Assembly (NCBI GenBank): GCA_039519185.1
Contig: CM076846.1
Location: 109,836,442-109,900,441 of the forward strand
DNA from: Astragalus membranaceus
Lineage: Eukaryota; Streptophyta; Magnoliopsida; Fabales; Fabaceae
Direction of reading: 5' to 3'
Length of the DNA: 64,000 bases
Shown: in pieces, positions 39,419 through 51,200 of the stretch
How the letters are laid out: every line of letters begins with the position of its first letter
Numbering within the stretch: position 1 is the first letter of the stretch
Notes under the pieces: model-generated
Database searches by the model: none
Told to the model about the DNA's origin: nothing
What the model saw: the letters and a program-made list of their open reading frames with translations, nothing else
Translations under genes and position numbers: made by a program

Positions 39419-40437
39419 CCTATACCTTTTGATGGAGATAGAAATTGTGGATGAATCTGCTAAGTGCTTTCCTGGAAAGAGCAAATTGAACTCAGTGAAC
39501 CAATTCCTCCATTGCTCCTCATCCCCTTTCATCCCCTTTCATACCTGGCCTATGAATTTGTTGTCTGCAGTAACATATATGACAATGAGCCAGCAACTTA
39601 AATAGGAATTGTGGCAAAAGCAACTTACACGAAGAATAAAAGTATGCACTCATTAAACACGGGTATAGATTCACCAGAGGTCCTATATATGCTATGCTAT
39701 ATCAGAAGTTACACAACACATCATCATCAATTACATATTCTACTATAGCATTATAAGTCTCTTACCGAGAAGAGAACAAACATGAATGATCAAATTTCAG
39801 TACCATATGGTTTGGAGAGGGAATTAGAAATTCTTTACTGTGACCAAAAGTTTAATTATCATTGATAACAAATGCAATTAAGCATCAAAAGTCACAGTCA
39901 AATGATCACGAATGCTGCAAGACTCAGAATGATTAAACATAATAATATTAATAATAATAATCAAAAGTTATGAAATTCATAGCACAACAAATTATAAAGA
40001 GTTAAAGGTGTAGTAACTTATAAAAATTATGATAGTAGCTACTCTTAAAGAAACAAAACCTAAGAAAAATATTTTTTAATAGCATTTCATTTTGCTTCTT
40101 AAACAATCCATAGCGACTCAGTGACTCAAAGCAATTCAGCAGATCCACGGATTTTAAGCACTAAGCTTAGATTCCGATGAATGCTTGCATTTGTGTTAGA
40201 GGCACTTTCATCAATTTTACCGATCAATTGCATATATTTATGAAGAAACAAAGAAGCAAAAAAGGGTTGAACTACGGTGAAATAACAGAGAACATGCAGC
40301 CACTTCAACATATAAACTTGAAAAAACTCTTTTAACGTTATATGGTACCCAAGGACTTCCTATGGATTACAGTGAGATTAGATGTCCCATAAAATTAAAA
40401 TTGTGACTAATCCTTTTTTATTCTTAGAATGCAGACC
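39419..40437. other. Helitron filler sequence, no gene seen
   Basis: AT-rich. The part nearest 40437 is downstream of the OMP decarboxylase stop codon and may be captured 3' UTR. Confidence 0.4.
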
Positions 40438-41135
40438 TCAAGCACATTTGGCTAAATATGCATTCCACCCTTGTACACGGTATTCATGAGCTGCCTCAGC
40501 AGGATTTGCTGCCTTGATGATGCCACGTCCCACAATGATAATGTCACTGCCCCTATCATGGACAACCTGGAAAAACGTTTGATGGATTGTCCAGATCAGT
40601 ATGCTCAAATATAAGGAGTGAGGAAAATTTGAAAAACAATTGAAAGGAGCAGAAAGATGATAAAAAAATTGGCTAGTCAATGCATTTTCAACACAATAAA
40701 ATTAAGGGAATACAAATATTAATAGCAAAAGGCTTCTGCCTATATTTATCCTCAGCATATGACTAAAAGATGAATGGCAACATGCAAAAACTTACAGAAT
40801 ATGGAGTGTTGTATTGCTGCCCTAAAGCATCACCACCAGTCACCATTTGAACTCCAGGAGTTGCCTGAATGAAAGAAGGATTTATGGGTGCCCCCGGCCA
40901 TGATGCTGGATTGACTGAGATGAAGCCAATTACAAAGTCAGAATGATCCTCAGCAATTTTCAATGCAGCAGCAGTATAATCTCCCTTTGCAAGGTTACCG
41001 GCTGAACTCATTTCTGCGAGCAGCAACAAACCCCTGCCACGAGGCAAACCCTGAGTATGGTTCAAGAAACATGTTAGACTATCAAGTGAAGTATTGCGTG
41101 AAGATAATATAATGAAAATGACTGTCTCCATAGAC

Positions 41136-41454
<319 letters not shown>

Positions 41455-42216
41455 TCAATATTCCTTAAACTACACACATGATAGTATACTCATAGTCACA
41501 TATATAATTCTTTTCGCAGATTAAAGGTGTTAAATCATCCTTTTGTTATTATAAATGCTACTAAATCTTCGGATGAACTAATGTCAGTAATATTACAGAG
41601 GAAACGATTCTATCATTATCCTGAAAGGCAAAAAGACATGAATGAGATGGGGCTTCTTTTAGAGATATATACGGAAAGAAGCTTAGAGCCAAAATCAGGA
41701 GTGAAATCTGGCAAAATATCCACATGAGTCTTCAGCAAGCATATCTCAGGTCCAACCTGACAGAAAAAACCACACAAATTATTGCAATGGCCAAACTTCT
41801 ACATGCAAATCCAGTTGATGATAATAACCCAAAGAACACGGGATTCGCTCAAGTACACAAGAGAGAAAACAACATCATGGACCAATTAAGAATAACTAAA
41901 AAGTATATTCCTCTTTGCTTTGGGAGGCTTTTCCCATCAAAAAATTGATTTCTCACCTTCTCAGCAATTTGAAGCAATTCAGCAGCAGTTCCAACATCAG
42001 CAGCCAAACACAGATTACTCTCCTTCTCAGCCATGATCTCAAACAACTTCTTTCCTGTTGGATTCTTGGACAGTGCAGCCCTCTCTCCAAATGACAAAGC
42101 CTTGACCTTAGTCACTGGCTTCTCGACCTTTGCCAAAGCTGCAACCTTCCGATTCTCATCTAAAAATCTTGTAACAACCCCAACCATCTCATCGTCAAGT
42201 CTCCCATGATCCCTCA

Positions 42217-42471
42217 AAATTTTAAACCATCCACAATTCCAGGACCAGAGATTATGTGAGCATTTACTATGTGAGCCCAATCCAATATGTGAAAGATCCC
42301 TCTGCAGATAATAGAGTAGGAACATGTCATTGAATTCAGAAACAGATGAGAGGAATCCAAAAAGAAAAGGAACCCAAGATAGTTGAGCAAATATTTACCC
42401 TTCATATTGCATGGTCACTGTGTTACCAATGTCAGCAAATTTACGATCCTCAAAGATTAAGAAGTTGTGTT
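42217..42471 (-). repeat. UMPS: Duplicated two-exon segment, extra copy upstream
   Basis: Same sequence as 41136-41396, placed ahead of the exon that normally comes earlier. The join at 42216/42217 runs from ATGGTTTAAAATT straight into TTGAGGGATCATGG without splice sites, so it is a DNA-level rearrangement. The other join is at 42471/42472. Confidence 0.9.
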
Positions 42472-43019
42472 AACAGAGACGACGGCGCTATCACGAACAG
42501 CGGCAGCAGCGATAAGCACGACCTGAGAGCAGTGGCTCCATATTAGATCTCCGCCGGACCTCCCCCCACCATCATCGAGACTCCCTCTCTCAACCTACTC
42601 CTTCGATCTATCCCCTATCTCTCCCTCTCTGCGCGCCACCAAACTTCCTCTCTCCCTTCGCCTCCTTCTCTCTGCGCAGATCTCCTTCTTGCTCTTCCTC
42701 TCTGCAGATCTCCACGATTTAGGCTTTTCCTCTAGCCTTGGCCACCAACGCTTCCCTCTCGCACCTCTCTCAGTTTCTCTCGGATCACTCTCTCTTTCTC
42801 TCCCTCGCAACTCTCTGTATCTCTAGTAACAAAACGTGGCTATGTTGCCTCAGCAAATTAAAGGAAGGTGTTTGACATGCAGAGGAAGAAGGAACACGTG
42901 GAGGGAAAGAAAAAAATGAGAAGTGAAGTCAAGTGGTGGGAAAGCATTTTAGCGCCAATCTTGTTGCAATTTTGCCTCCAATTTTGGCTGAAGCCACTAC
43001 TCTCGCTTATAATGTTTGA
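42472..43019 (-). other. Helitron 5' segment, CT-rich on the plus strand
   Basis: Between 42560 and 42800 the plus strand is strongly pyrimidine-rich (TCTCTCCCTCTCTG-type). In minus sense this is purine-rich Helitron or captured leader sequence. The last bases in minus sense order are the Helitron start, TCAAACATT. No gene was recognised. Confidence 0.5.
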
Positions 43020-43292
43020 TGGGTTAAATGACTCAGCTGTGGTCAGCTGTGGGTGTTTTAGAAATGCTGAGAAATGTCTCTTTTACCCTTTCTCCCAAGT
43101 CTCACTTAACTCCAATTTTAAATCAACAAACACACAACAATTCCCATAATTTTGTCACATACTCATATAATCTAACAATTAACTATTGCTTTCAAGGCCA
43201 TAAATATATCCATGACTCGATTTATCGTTTATTCGAATACTAATCTTTAGTTAATTTCGTAAACCGAAATTAACGAAACATGGATGTTATAA
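43020..43292 (-). repeat. LTR 2 of element C, part after the Helitron
   Basis: Continues the LTR from 34973 with TGGGTTAAATGACTCAG and matches LTR 1 to its end (GGATGTTATA against GGATGATACA). A 10-base tandem duplication TCAGCTGTGG at 43032-43051 is absent from LTR 1. Confidence 0.9.
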
Positions 43293-44690
43293 TGGGACTA
43301 AAGTCAATTGAAATTAAGAAGTGATGGTAACCCAACCTTTGTGATTGGAGATCCCATGAATAAGGTTCAATGTGGTAAAAACAAGTCACTTCTTGATATT
43401 GCTAGCACTGAAAATTAATTCAAGTAATTAATTTTATTATTGTCCCTTCCTATGGTGTTATTGTGATAGTGCTAGACTGCAGGGTTAGAAGGATAAGCTT
43501 AAAGCTTTTAATGATTTTCATAGCCCTTATGGGTGGTGTATGACTTGTAGCATACACTTGATGAAATCACCTATATGAGTGTCAAGTGGGGCCTCTTGCA
43601 TGAAATACTGGCGAGATCTCTAGAGCACTCATGAATACCGAGCACGCGCACGGCCTAGTAGCGCAACACCGCGGAAACAGCAAGAATTGTGGGGGTGTAA
43701 TGTGATGGTAAATTTATATAATATTGATGTTCTTACGTTTTTGGCCAATCTGTTACTGATGCAGTAAATTTATATAATACTGATGTAGCTCTATATTCTT
43801 ACGTTTTTGGCCAATCTGTTACTGATGCAGTATATAATACTGAAGCAGTATATTTATATAATACTGATGCCAATTTGTTATTACAAATATAATACTGATG
43901 CAGTATATTGGAAATATAAATAAGTTTTTAGCTAAAAAAATTGAATTAAAGAGCCCATGGGCCAGCCTGAATGGCTCACAGCACGCATGGGCTGGTTATT
44001 TTTGAGGCCGAAGTAAATTTGGCCCAGCCCGCCCGAACCCAAAATGGTCTTTGACCCGAATGGGTCCGCCCCCCGAATTGACAGCTCTAGTAAAACTTCT
44101 AACATATAATATGTGTCTTGGGTTCCATAGCTTGCTAAACCAATTCACTGTATGTTATGTTTTATCTATCTAGGACTGGTTCCATAGCTTGCTATACAGC
44201 TCCGATGCATTACATCTACGATGTTAACCAGGAAACTTCTTTTATAAATTTATTTTCAAACTTTTGAAATATGTGGGGGATTGTTGTGTTTTATTGAAAA
44301 AAAGAAAAGAATATTTCAAAAGTGGGAAGTCCCACATTGCTTGGCTTTGGACTCACCAAAGTCTTTAAATATTAAAGCTTAATGAGAGCTTGTAAACAAG
44401 CAAGTAGAAGGGACTCCCTCGCGCGCACAAGCAGGGACCAACATGGCTTGGTTCAGTGCAAATCTTCCGATTTCTCCCCCCCCCCTCCGCGCACGATTAG
44501 CCTTGTGCTAATTTTAATTAATGAAATGTTATTTTTATACTTAATTTTGTTTTTATATCAGCTTATCCGAATATGCCCAGTTTTAATTCATTTCGTAGCT
44601 GAAAATGAAACTGAATTAATCTCAGCTTTATTACAAATTAAACCGAATTATTTCATAACAGCAGATTAATCTCAGCTTTATTACAATTGT
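43293..44690 (+). mobile_element. Fragment of a D-related LTR element in opposite orientation
   Basis: 43293-44281 is the reverse complement, with divergence, of D internal sequence 21340-21960, and 44282 to about 44690 that of the D LTR (to about 21010). The boundary GTGGGGGAT|TGTTG at 44281/44282 is the polypurine tract and LTR start in plus sense. It is the 3' end of an older relative of D. It is interrupted by a hAT-like insert at about 43713-44089. A 20-base piece ATTAATCTCAGCTTTATTAC is repeated at 44615 and 44665. Confidence 0.85.
43713..44089. mobile_element. hAT-like non-autonomous insert with internal tandem repeats
   Basis: Compared with D (near 21530), this stretch is extra. It is flanked by similar short sequences (GGTAAA left, AGTAAA right), which may be a decayed target duplication. 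The right end reads CCCGAATTGACAGCTCTA; its complement TAGAGCTGTCAATTCGGG resembles termini of plant hAT-like elements. The left two-thirds has repeated units around GGCCAATCTGTTACTGATGC and ATATAATACTGATG. Confidence 0.5.
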
Positions 44691-44707
44691 GCTTCAACGG
44701 CTAACTC

Positions 44708-44748
44708 ATAAAAATGAACAAGCAGTGATTGAAAATAAAAGAGTAATG
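44708..44748 (-). repeat. LTR remnant of element E (left)
   Basis: About 41 bases around AATGAACAAGCAGTGATTGA match 57185-57227 near the other end of element E. It directly abuts the integrase remnant, so most of this LTR is deleted. Confidence 0.5.
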
Positions 44749-46007
44749 GTTGCTGGTTCAATGACAGGGTGGTTGTCAACAGCTTCAGCAGGCAGTTGCA
44801 GAGCTGGTGTAAACAATGTAGTGGTGGAGTGGACAGAGGTGTTATAGTGCCATTCTGCCTAGTGGAGAAACTTACCCCATTCTTTAGGTTTTGAGTGTAC
44901 AAAGCAACGATGGTACTGCTGCAAAACCTTGTTAACTATCTCAGTCTGCCCGTCACTCTGAGGATTGGAAGGGGTTGCAGCAAGCCATACGGACTGTAAT
45001 TAGGGTGTTTGGTTTGTTGACATATTTGACATTTGCCCACAAACTGAGTTACATCAATTTTCATACCTTCCCAAGACACGTTTTCCATAAGCCTTCCGAA
45101 GGTTTTTTGAAATCCACTATGGCCCCCCAATGGTGATGAATGAAATTCTTCTAACAACATGTGCTTGAGTGGAGAGGAAGATGGAATAAAAAGCTTGTCC
45201 TTAAAAAATAACAGACCATTGGTCACAGTATACTCAGGGAACTGCTCTGGTTCCTCCTGAACTTTCTGAATAAGCTCTTGCAGCTGTGTATCTAGCTCAA
45301 AAGAAGACTTCAGCTGCTGTAAAAATTTCCAGTGAGGTATAGTGATTGCCAAGAGCTGAGATGTTGGTTCATGTACCCGTGACAGGGCATCTGCTACCCT
45401 ATTTTGAGCACTTGTCTTGTAGATTATCTCATAAGAGTAGCCCAATAGCTTGGCTAGATAGAATTGTTGTTCTGGAGTTTGAATTATCCGTGTCATTAAC
45501 TCCCTAAGGCTCCTTTGGTCTGTTTAAATCAAGAACTTTCTGCCAAGAAGGTAAGTGCGCCATTTTTTGACAGCTGAGGTGATGGCACATAATTCTCTCA
45601 CATAAGTAGATGCATTCAACATCCTAGGTCAGAATTTGCGACTGTAGTAAGAGATAGGATGCCCATTTTGACACAGGACAGCCCCCATGCCTTGTCTAGA
45701 GGCATCTGTCTCGAGCACAAAGTCTTCATTGAAATCAGGAAGGGCTAGCACTGGTGCCTCTGTCATGGCAGTTTTTAAGCAGTCAAAAGCTCTGTCAGCT
45801 TGCTTAGACCATTGAAAAGAGTCGTTCTTGAGTAATTCAGTTAGAGGATCGAGCAGCAACCATAGCATAATTCTTTACAAATTTCCTGTAAAAACCAGTG
45901 AGGCCAAGGAAACCTCACAGCTGTTTAAGTGTTTTAGGGAGTGTCCAGTCAACCATAGCTAATATTTTCTCAGGGTCTGGTTCTACTCCTTGTTCTGATA
46001 CAATATG
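44749..46007 (-). pseudogene. Ty3/gypsy element E: RNase H and integrase remnants
   Basis: On the minus strand the RT end and RNase H are seen from 45950 ([39 protein letters not shown]), then RVADALSRVHEPTSQ, the HHCC zinc domain (HSSPLGGHSGFQKTFGRL, CQICQQTKH), and PYGLLQPLP. This is joined directly to SNPQSDGQTEIVN of the integrase core: the first ~100 residues of the core, with two of the three catalytic acidic residues, are deleted at about 44950. Frame breaks also occur at 45497-45628. The part from 46003 to 46007 is the ATATG target duplication of element B, which splits E inside RT. Confidence 0.87.
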
Positions 46008-48120
46008 TGTAACATCCCCAGAATAATTAATCGAATTATTTGGATGTAAACCCAATTGAATTAATTTGGTACTTAATTGGTAAAATTATTGAGTGCAAAA
46101 ATTAATTATTGGTTGTCACAGGGTCGTTGACCGAATAATACGGACCAAGGAAGTTTTGGAATCGAAATAAGGAATTTGGGTCAATATGGTAATTGGACCA
46201 CACCACCACTTATTTATTAGTTAAATAAATATGTGTGTGTGTGTTAATTAAAAGAAAGGAAAGAAAGAAAAGAAAAAAGGAAAGAAAGCGCAGAAGAGAA
46301 GAAACAGAGAAAAGAAGAGAAAGAAGAGAAAAGAGAGAAAGAAGAAGAAGAAAGGAGAGGAGAAAGGAAGAAGAAGAAGATCATCACCAACCATCCCAAA
46401 GTTCCATCCTCATCATCATCCTTGTTTCACCTTCCATTTCCTCAAGCTAGGTAAGCTCATACCCTTATTTCTCCCCTTTTCTCTTGATTTCGGAATTGAG
46501 AGGGATGATGAATAGTGAACCGAGTTTGAGATGATTTTGATGGTTGAATCATGTCTAGCAGCAAGCCCAGCAACGGTTGTAAGCGGATTGAAGCTAAATT
46601 CGAAGTTTGGAGCGGATTGGAGATCCTAGGGTTCGATTGGGGATTTTTCGTGTCTCGGTGATTTCGGCTCGGCAACGACTCTCGCTTCAAGGGTGAGTTT
46701 TACTCACGCTTAGGATAATTTTGTGTCTCATTAGTCTTTACGTTAATTGGTTTCGAAAGATTTTTGGAACGAAAACCGTTATTTGAAAATATGTCGCGTT
46801 TTAATACAATTTGTTTTGATTAAGTTTTTGATTGGATTGAGTGATTTTGTGGTTTGAATTGGACTCATTTTACTGGTTGTCAAATCTGTTTTTGATCGGA
46901 ACAAAGATCGGAATTGAGCGGAATAGCGGATTTCGCGAAAATCGCAAAATCTGTCTTAACAGACCCCCGTTCTGCCTGTTCGCGCCTCACCTGCGCTCCA
47001 GGCGCGACTTCAGCGCAATTGGGCAGAACTTTCTGCCAGTTCGCGCGTAACTCGCGCTCCAGGCGCGACTTCAGCGCAGTTTGACAGAATTTCAACAGTT
47101 TTTCACTGTTTTTCGTTTCGCGATAACTTTTGATCTGGGAACCCGATTGAGGTGTTCTAAGATGCGTTGGAAAGCTTATTCAGAGGCCTAACTGAATATT
47201 CTAGTTTTAAGGCAAAATAAACTGTTTTCGAAATTGAAAATTGTGTCAAAAAGTAGTCAACTAGAGTGCGAGTGTGAACTTCGAATTTATAAAATTGTGG
47301 ATTAAAGTGTGTCATGGATTGTCTGATGTGATGGACCGTGGGTTCATAGTGCTGTAGATATATATGTTTATATGTATATCGAGTTGGGTGACGACCCATG
47401 TTTTGACATACTAGGCGGGGCAGTCATGCTCCCCCAACCTAGGCTCCGTGCCAATAGGAGAATGTACTATTGGTAAGGGGGTTCACCGGGTATATAGCAC
47501 TGGATTGCAGTCGGTGTTATGTCATGAGTTTGTTGTACGTACACCGGGGTTTAGCACTTTATTGCAGTCGGTGTCGTACTGTGCGATACACCGGGGTTTA
47601 GCACTTTATTGCAGTCGGTGCCGCACTTTGTTTGTTCACGTTCACCGGGGTTAGCACTTTATTGCAGTCGGTGTCGTGTTGATTTAAAAAAAAAATGATT
47701 ATTAACTGACCGAGAGAGTTAGTAGGGGTCTCGGTAGAACTCACTGAGATTGTATCTCACTGTTTAAATGTTGTTGTTTTACAGATAAACAGGGACAGAA
47801 GAAACCTCAGAGGCACGAGTAGGTGGCCCCGAGTGATGGATGATGACTTAGTTTTACGTTTAAGTTTATTTCCCTTCTGTTGCCTGTGTATCACAATACT
47901 ATGGCATTAGTATTATGTTATCTTTTATTCCGCTTTCTTGTATGACTCTGACTACCATAGTTGCTGACAGGTTATGGTCTTGTTTGTATATAAGACTGTT
48001 TTGTTTTATTCAGCGAAAAATTATAATGGTATTCAGTGTCTGAACAGGAAATAATATCTCTGATGTATGTTTAATGTGCACTTGGGTGTTTTTAACAAAT
48101 AAAAATACCAGGGTGTTACA
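46008..48120 (+). repeat. 5' LTR of element B
   Basis: Parts in order are: an AT-rich start; a (GT)n and purine-rich AAAGAAAGGA tract (46246-46380, which gives false Lys/Glu/Arg-rich frames); donor-like sites at 46450 and 46693; two 25-base GC-rich repeats (46993-47017 and 47054-47078); the TGGGTGACGACCCA dyad near 47384; the stem-loop array 47484-47673; the TGAGAT-TGT-ATCTCA hairpin at 47745-47759; and acceptor-like TTTTACAG at 47777-47784. Confidence 0.96.
47484..47673 (+). repeat. Stem-loop array in the LTR of element B (four units)
   Basis: Four units of CACCG ... CGGTG at 47484-47516, 47541-47574, 47589-47620 and 47643-47673. They enclose a conserved core GGTTTAGCACTTTATTGCAG (the first unit is diverged). 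Each core also holds an inner GCA/TGC pairing. The same array is at 54176-54365 in the 3' LTR. Confidence 0.88.
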
Positions 48121-48122
48121 GT

Positions 48123-48134
48123 TGGTATCAGAGC
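48123..48134 (+). other. Primer-binding site of element B (tRNA-iMet)
   Basis: TGGTATCAGAGC, complementary to the 3' end of initiator tRNA-Met, two bases after the LTR end. Confidence 0.95.
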
Positions 48135-48253
48135 GGTTCGACCTAGTCGGACTTAGCTTATAGGGTCTTTGCTTTTCCAGTCGTGATTTTCTTAGTATGC
48201 TATTAGACATTGAGCTTGATCAACTTAATACTTTGTGCATATTTCGCAGAATC

Positions 48254-51200
48254 ATGGCCAGAAGAGGTAGAGGCGTTCCTCCTCCTGTTGATCCAAATTT
48301 TGAATGGATGCAGAATGTCATTGAGAACCAGCAGAAAATGATGCAAGACATGATGCTTATGCATCAGCAGCAACAAATCCTACAGCAAAATGCCCAGCAG
48401 CATCAAGCTCCAGAGCCACAAGTGAACCCAAGGAGAATTTTCACAGAGTTCCTGAAAATGAAGCCCTCCGAGTTTAGAGGTGGGCCGGATGTCATGAGAG
48501 CACAACATTGGCTGGATGACATTGAGAAGATCTTTGTAACAATGCAAGTGACCGATGAAGACAAGTTGAGGTTGGCATCCCATATGTTGAAGGGAGAGGC
48601 CAATAACTGGTGGACAAATGCTAGGGCCATGATGGAGACAATGGGAACTCCCCCGACTTGGGACAATTTCCGAACATCATTTTTAGAACAATTCTTCCCC
48701 ACGGCTATGAGGTTGGATAAGGAAAATGAGTTTTTGACTTTTACACAAGGAGGCTTGACCGTGGGCCAATACACTGCTAAATTTGAAGAGTTGTATCAAT
48801 TCTTCGGTTTAGCTGGATATGCCCCAAGTGACCAATGGAAAACTGACAGGTACAAATATGGGTTGAGAGAAGATATTGCTCAAAGTCTTAGTTCTTTTCC
48901 GAGAACCAACTATGCAGCCATGGTACAACAAGCTTATATCGCCGAAAGTGATTTGTCAAGGTTGTATGCAAGCAGAAAGGCATTCCATCAGAGCAAGAGG
49001 AACGCTGGATCATCTAGTTCTCAGATGGGTCCCAGGCATGACTCGGGGAAAGGAGGTAAGTACAAAGGGAAGCAGGTGCAATCGTCTGGCTCTGCACAAT
49101 TCAGGAATTGTAGACTTTGTGGAAGATATCACCGTGGCGAGTGTCCGCCAAGGCCAGATCGGTGCTATGTTTGTAATGAAGAGGGACACTATGCAAATAA
49201 GTGCCCAACAAAGAAGAATCTGCAAAGAGCACCAAATGCTCCTAGTCAGGGGCGAATCAACACTCTAGATGCTCGAACCATCACACCTACTGATAATCTT
49301 CTGAGGGGTACGGGATCTCTTTTTAATAATTCAGTTAATATTTTATATGATTCTGGTGCAACTCACTGTTTTATCTCACAAGCATGTGTGGATCGGTTGG
49401 GATTAGCATTGTCTGAGCTATCCGAACCGATAACTATTTTAACTGCTGCCAAGGGTCGTGTCCAGACCCAATCATTATGTGAAAATTGCCTACTTGTCAT
49501 AGGCGACAGACAGTTTGTTGTAAAATTTATTTGCTTGCCTATGAGAAGCATGGATATTGTTCTGGGTATGAATTGGATGGCTGAAAATCATGTAACAATC
49601 AACTGTGCCGATCGAACTATTAGCTTCGCCTCCGAATCCGTAGGATTGACACAGGCAGATTCTGAAGCGACGATCTCTTACACCGAAGCAAGCCAGTCAT
49701 TATTCCAAGGTGCGGAAGCTATTCTTATTATGTTGTCTGCATCTACTGAAACGGGTTTAGATTTGTCGTCTGTGCAAGTGGTAAATGAATTTCTAGATGT
49801 CTTTCCGGAAGAAGTTTCATCCTTACCTCCCGACCGAGAGGTAGAATTCTCAATAGAATTGATTCCTGGTACAGGATCAATCTCTATTGCTCCTTATAGA
49901 ATGTCTCCTTTAGAGTTGAAGGAACTGAAGTCTCAACTTGAGGAATTAATATCGAAAAGGTTCATCCGACCGAGTGCTTCTCCATGGGGTGCTCCGGTGT
50001 TGCTAGTCAAAAAGAAGGATGGTAGCATGAGGTTGTGCATAGATTATCGACAATTGAATAAAGTGACGATCAAGAATAAATATCCCTTGCCAAGGATAGA
50101 CGATTTGCTCGACCAACTTAGAGGTGCTGTGGTATTTTCAAAAATTGATCTGAGGTCGGGCTATCATCAAATAAAGGTACGAGCCTTAGATATTCCGAAA
50201 ACAGCTTTCCGTACAAGGTATGGACATTACGAGTTCGTAGTGATGCCCTTCGGTTTGACTAATGCTCCAGCGGTATTCATGGATTACATGAACCGAGTGT
50301 TTCACACGTACCTTGATCAGTTTGTGGTAGTTTTTATTGATGATATTTTGGTGTACTCTAAGACCATTGAGGACCATGTTCAACATCTCCGCATTGTTCT
50401 GAACGTCCTCCGAGAAAAGAAATTGTATGCCAAGCCGTCGAAGTGTGACTTCTGGATGCCGGAAGTGAAGTTTTTGGGGCACGTGATTTCCCAATCGGGA
50501 GTTGCGGTGGATCCCAGTAAAGTAGAAGCGGTGTTGAATTGGGAACGACCAACATCTGTCACCGAAATAAGAAGTTTCTTGGGTCTAGCCGGTTACTACA
50601 GGAGGTTTATCCAAGGTTTCTCACAATTGGTTCTTCCACTTACTCGGTTGACTCGCAAGGCCCAACCGTTTATATGGAATGCCGATTGTGAGGAATGTTT
50701 TGAAGAGTTGAAGGTTAGGTTGACTTCTGCTCCAATCCTAATTCTCCCAGATCCGTCTTTGGATTTTCAAATTTACAGCGATGCTTCTGGGAAGGGCTTG
50801 GGGTGTGTTCTCATGCAGAACCAACAAGTTGTAGCTTATGCCTCCAGACAGTTGAAGACTCATGAAGAGAATTATCCGACTCATGATTTGGAATTGGCAG
50901 CTATTGTGTACGCACTGAAGATTTGGAGACATTACCTGTATGGGTCTCGTTTCGAAGTCTTTAGTGATCATAAAAGCTTGAAATATTTGTTTGACCAGAA
51001 GGAGCTGAATAACAGACAAAGAAGGTGGGTGGAATTTCTGAAGGATTATGACTTCGAATTGAAGTATCATCCGGGAAAAGCTAATGTTGTGGCTGATGCA
51101 CTAAGTAGGAAATCCATTCACATAGCAGGGTTAATGATGCATGAAATGGAATTGTTGGAGTCTTTCCGGGACTTAAATTTGGATTCAAAGCCAAAAAGGA

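Noticed and set aside
46235..46450. Lys/Arg/Glu-rich open frame, repeated at 52927-53142
   Set aside because: It is the purine-rich microsatellite tract of the element B LTR, present identically in both LTRs; not a protein gene.
47484..47673. Regularly spaced repeats as a CRISPR array
   Set aside because: Plant LTR context, units duplicated in both LTRs of element B, spacers short and similar; it is a stem-loop minisatellite.
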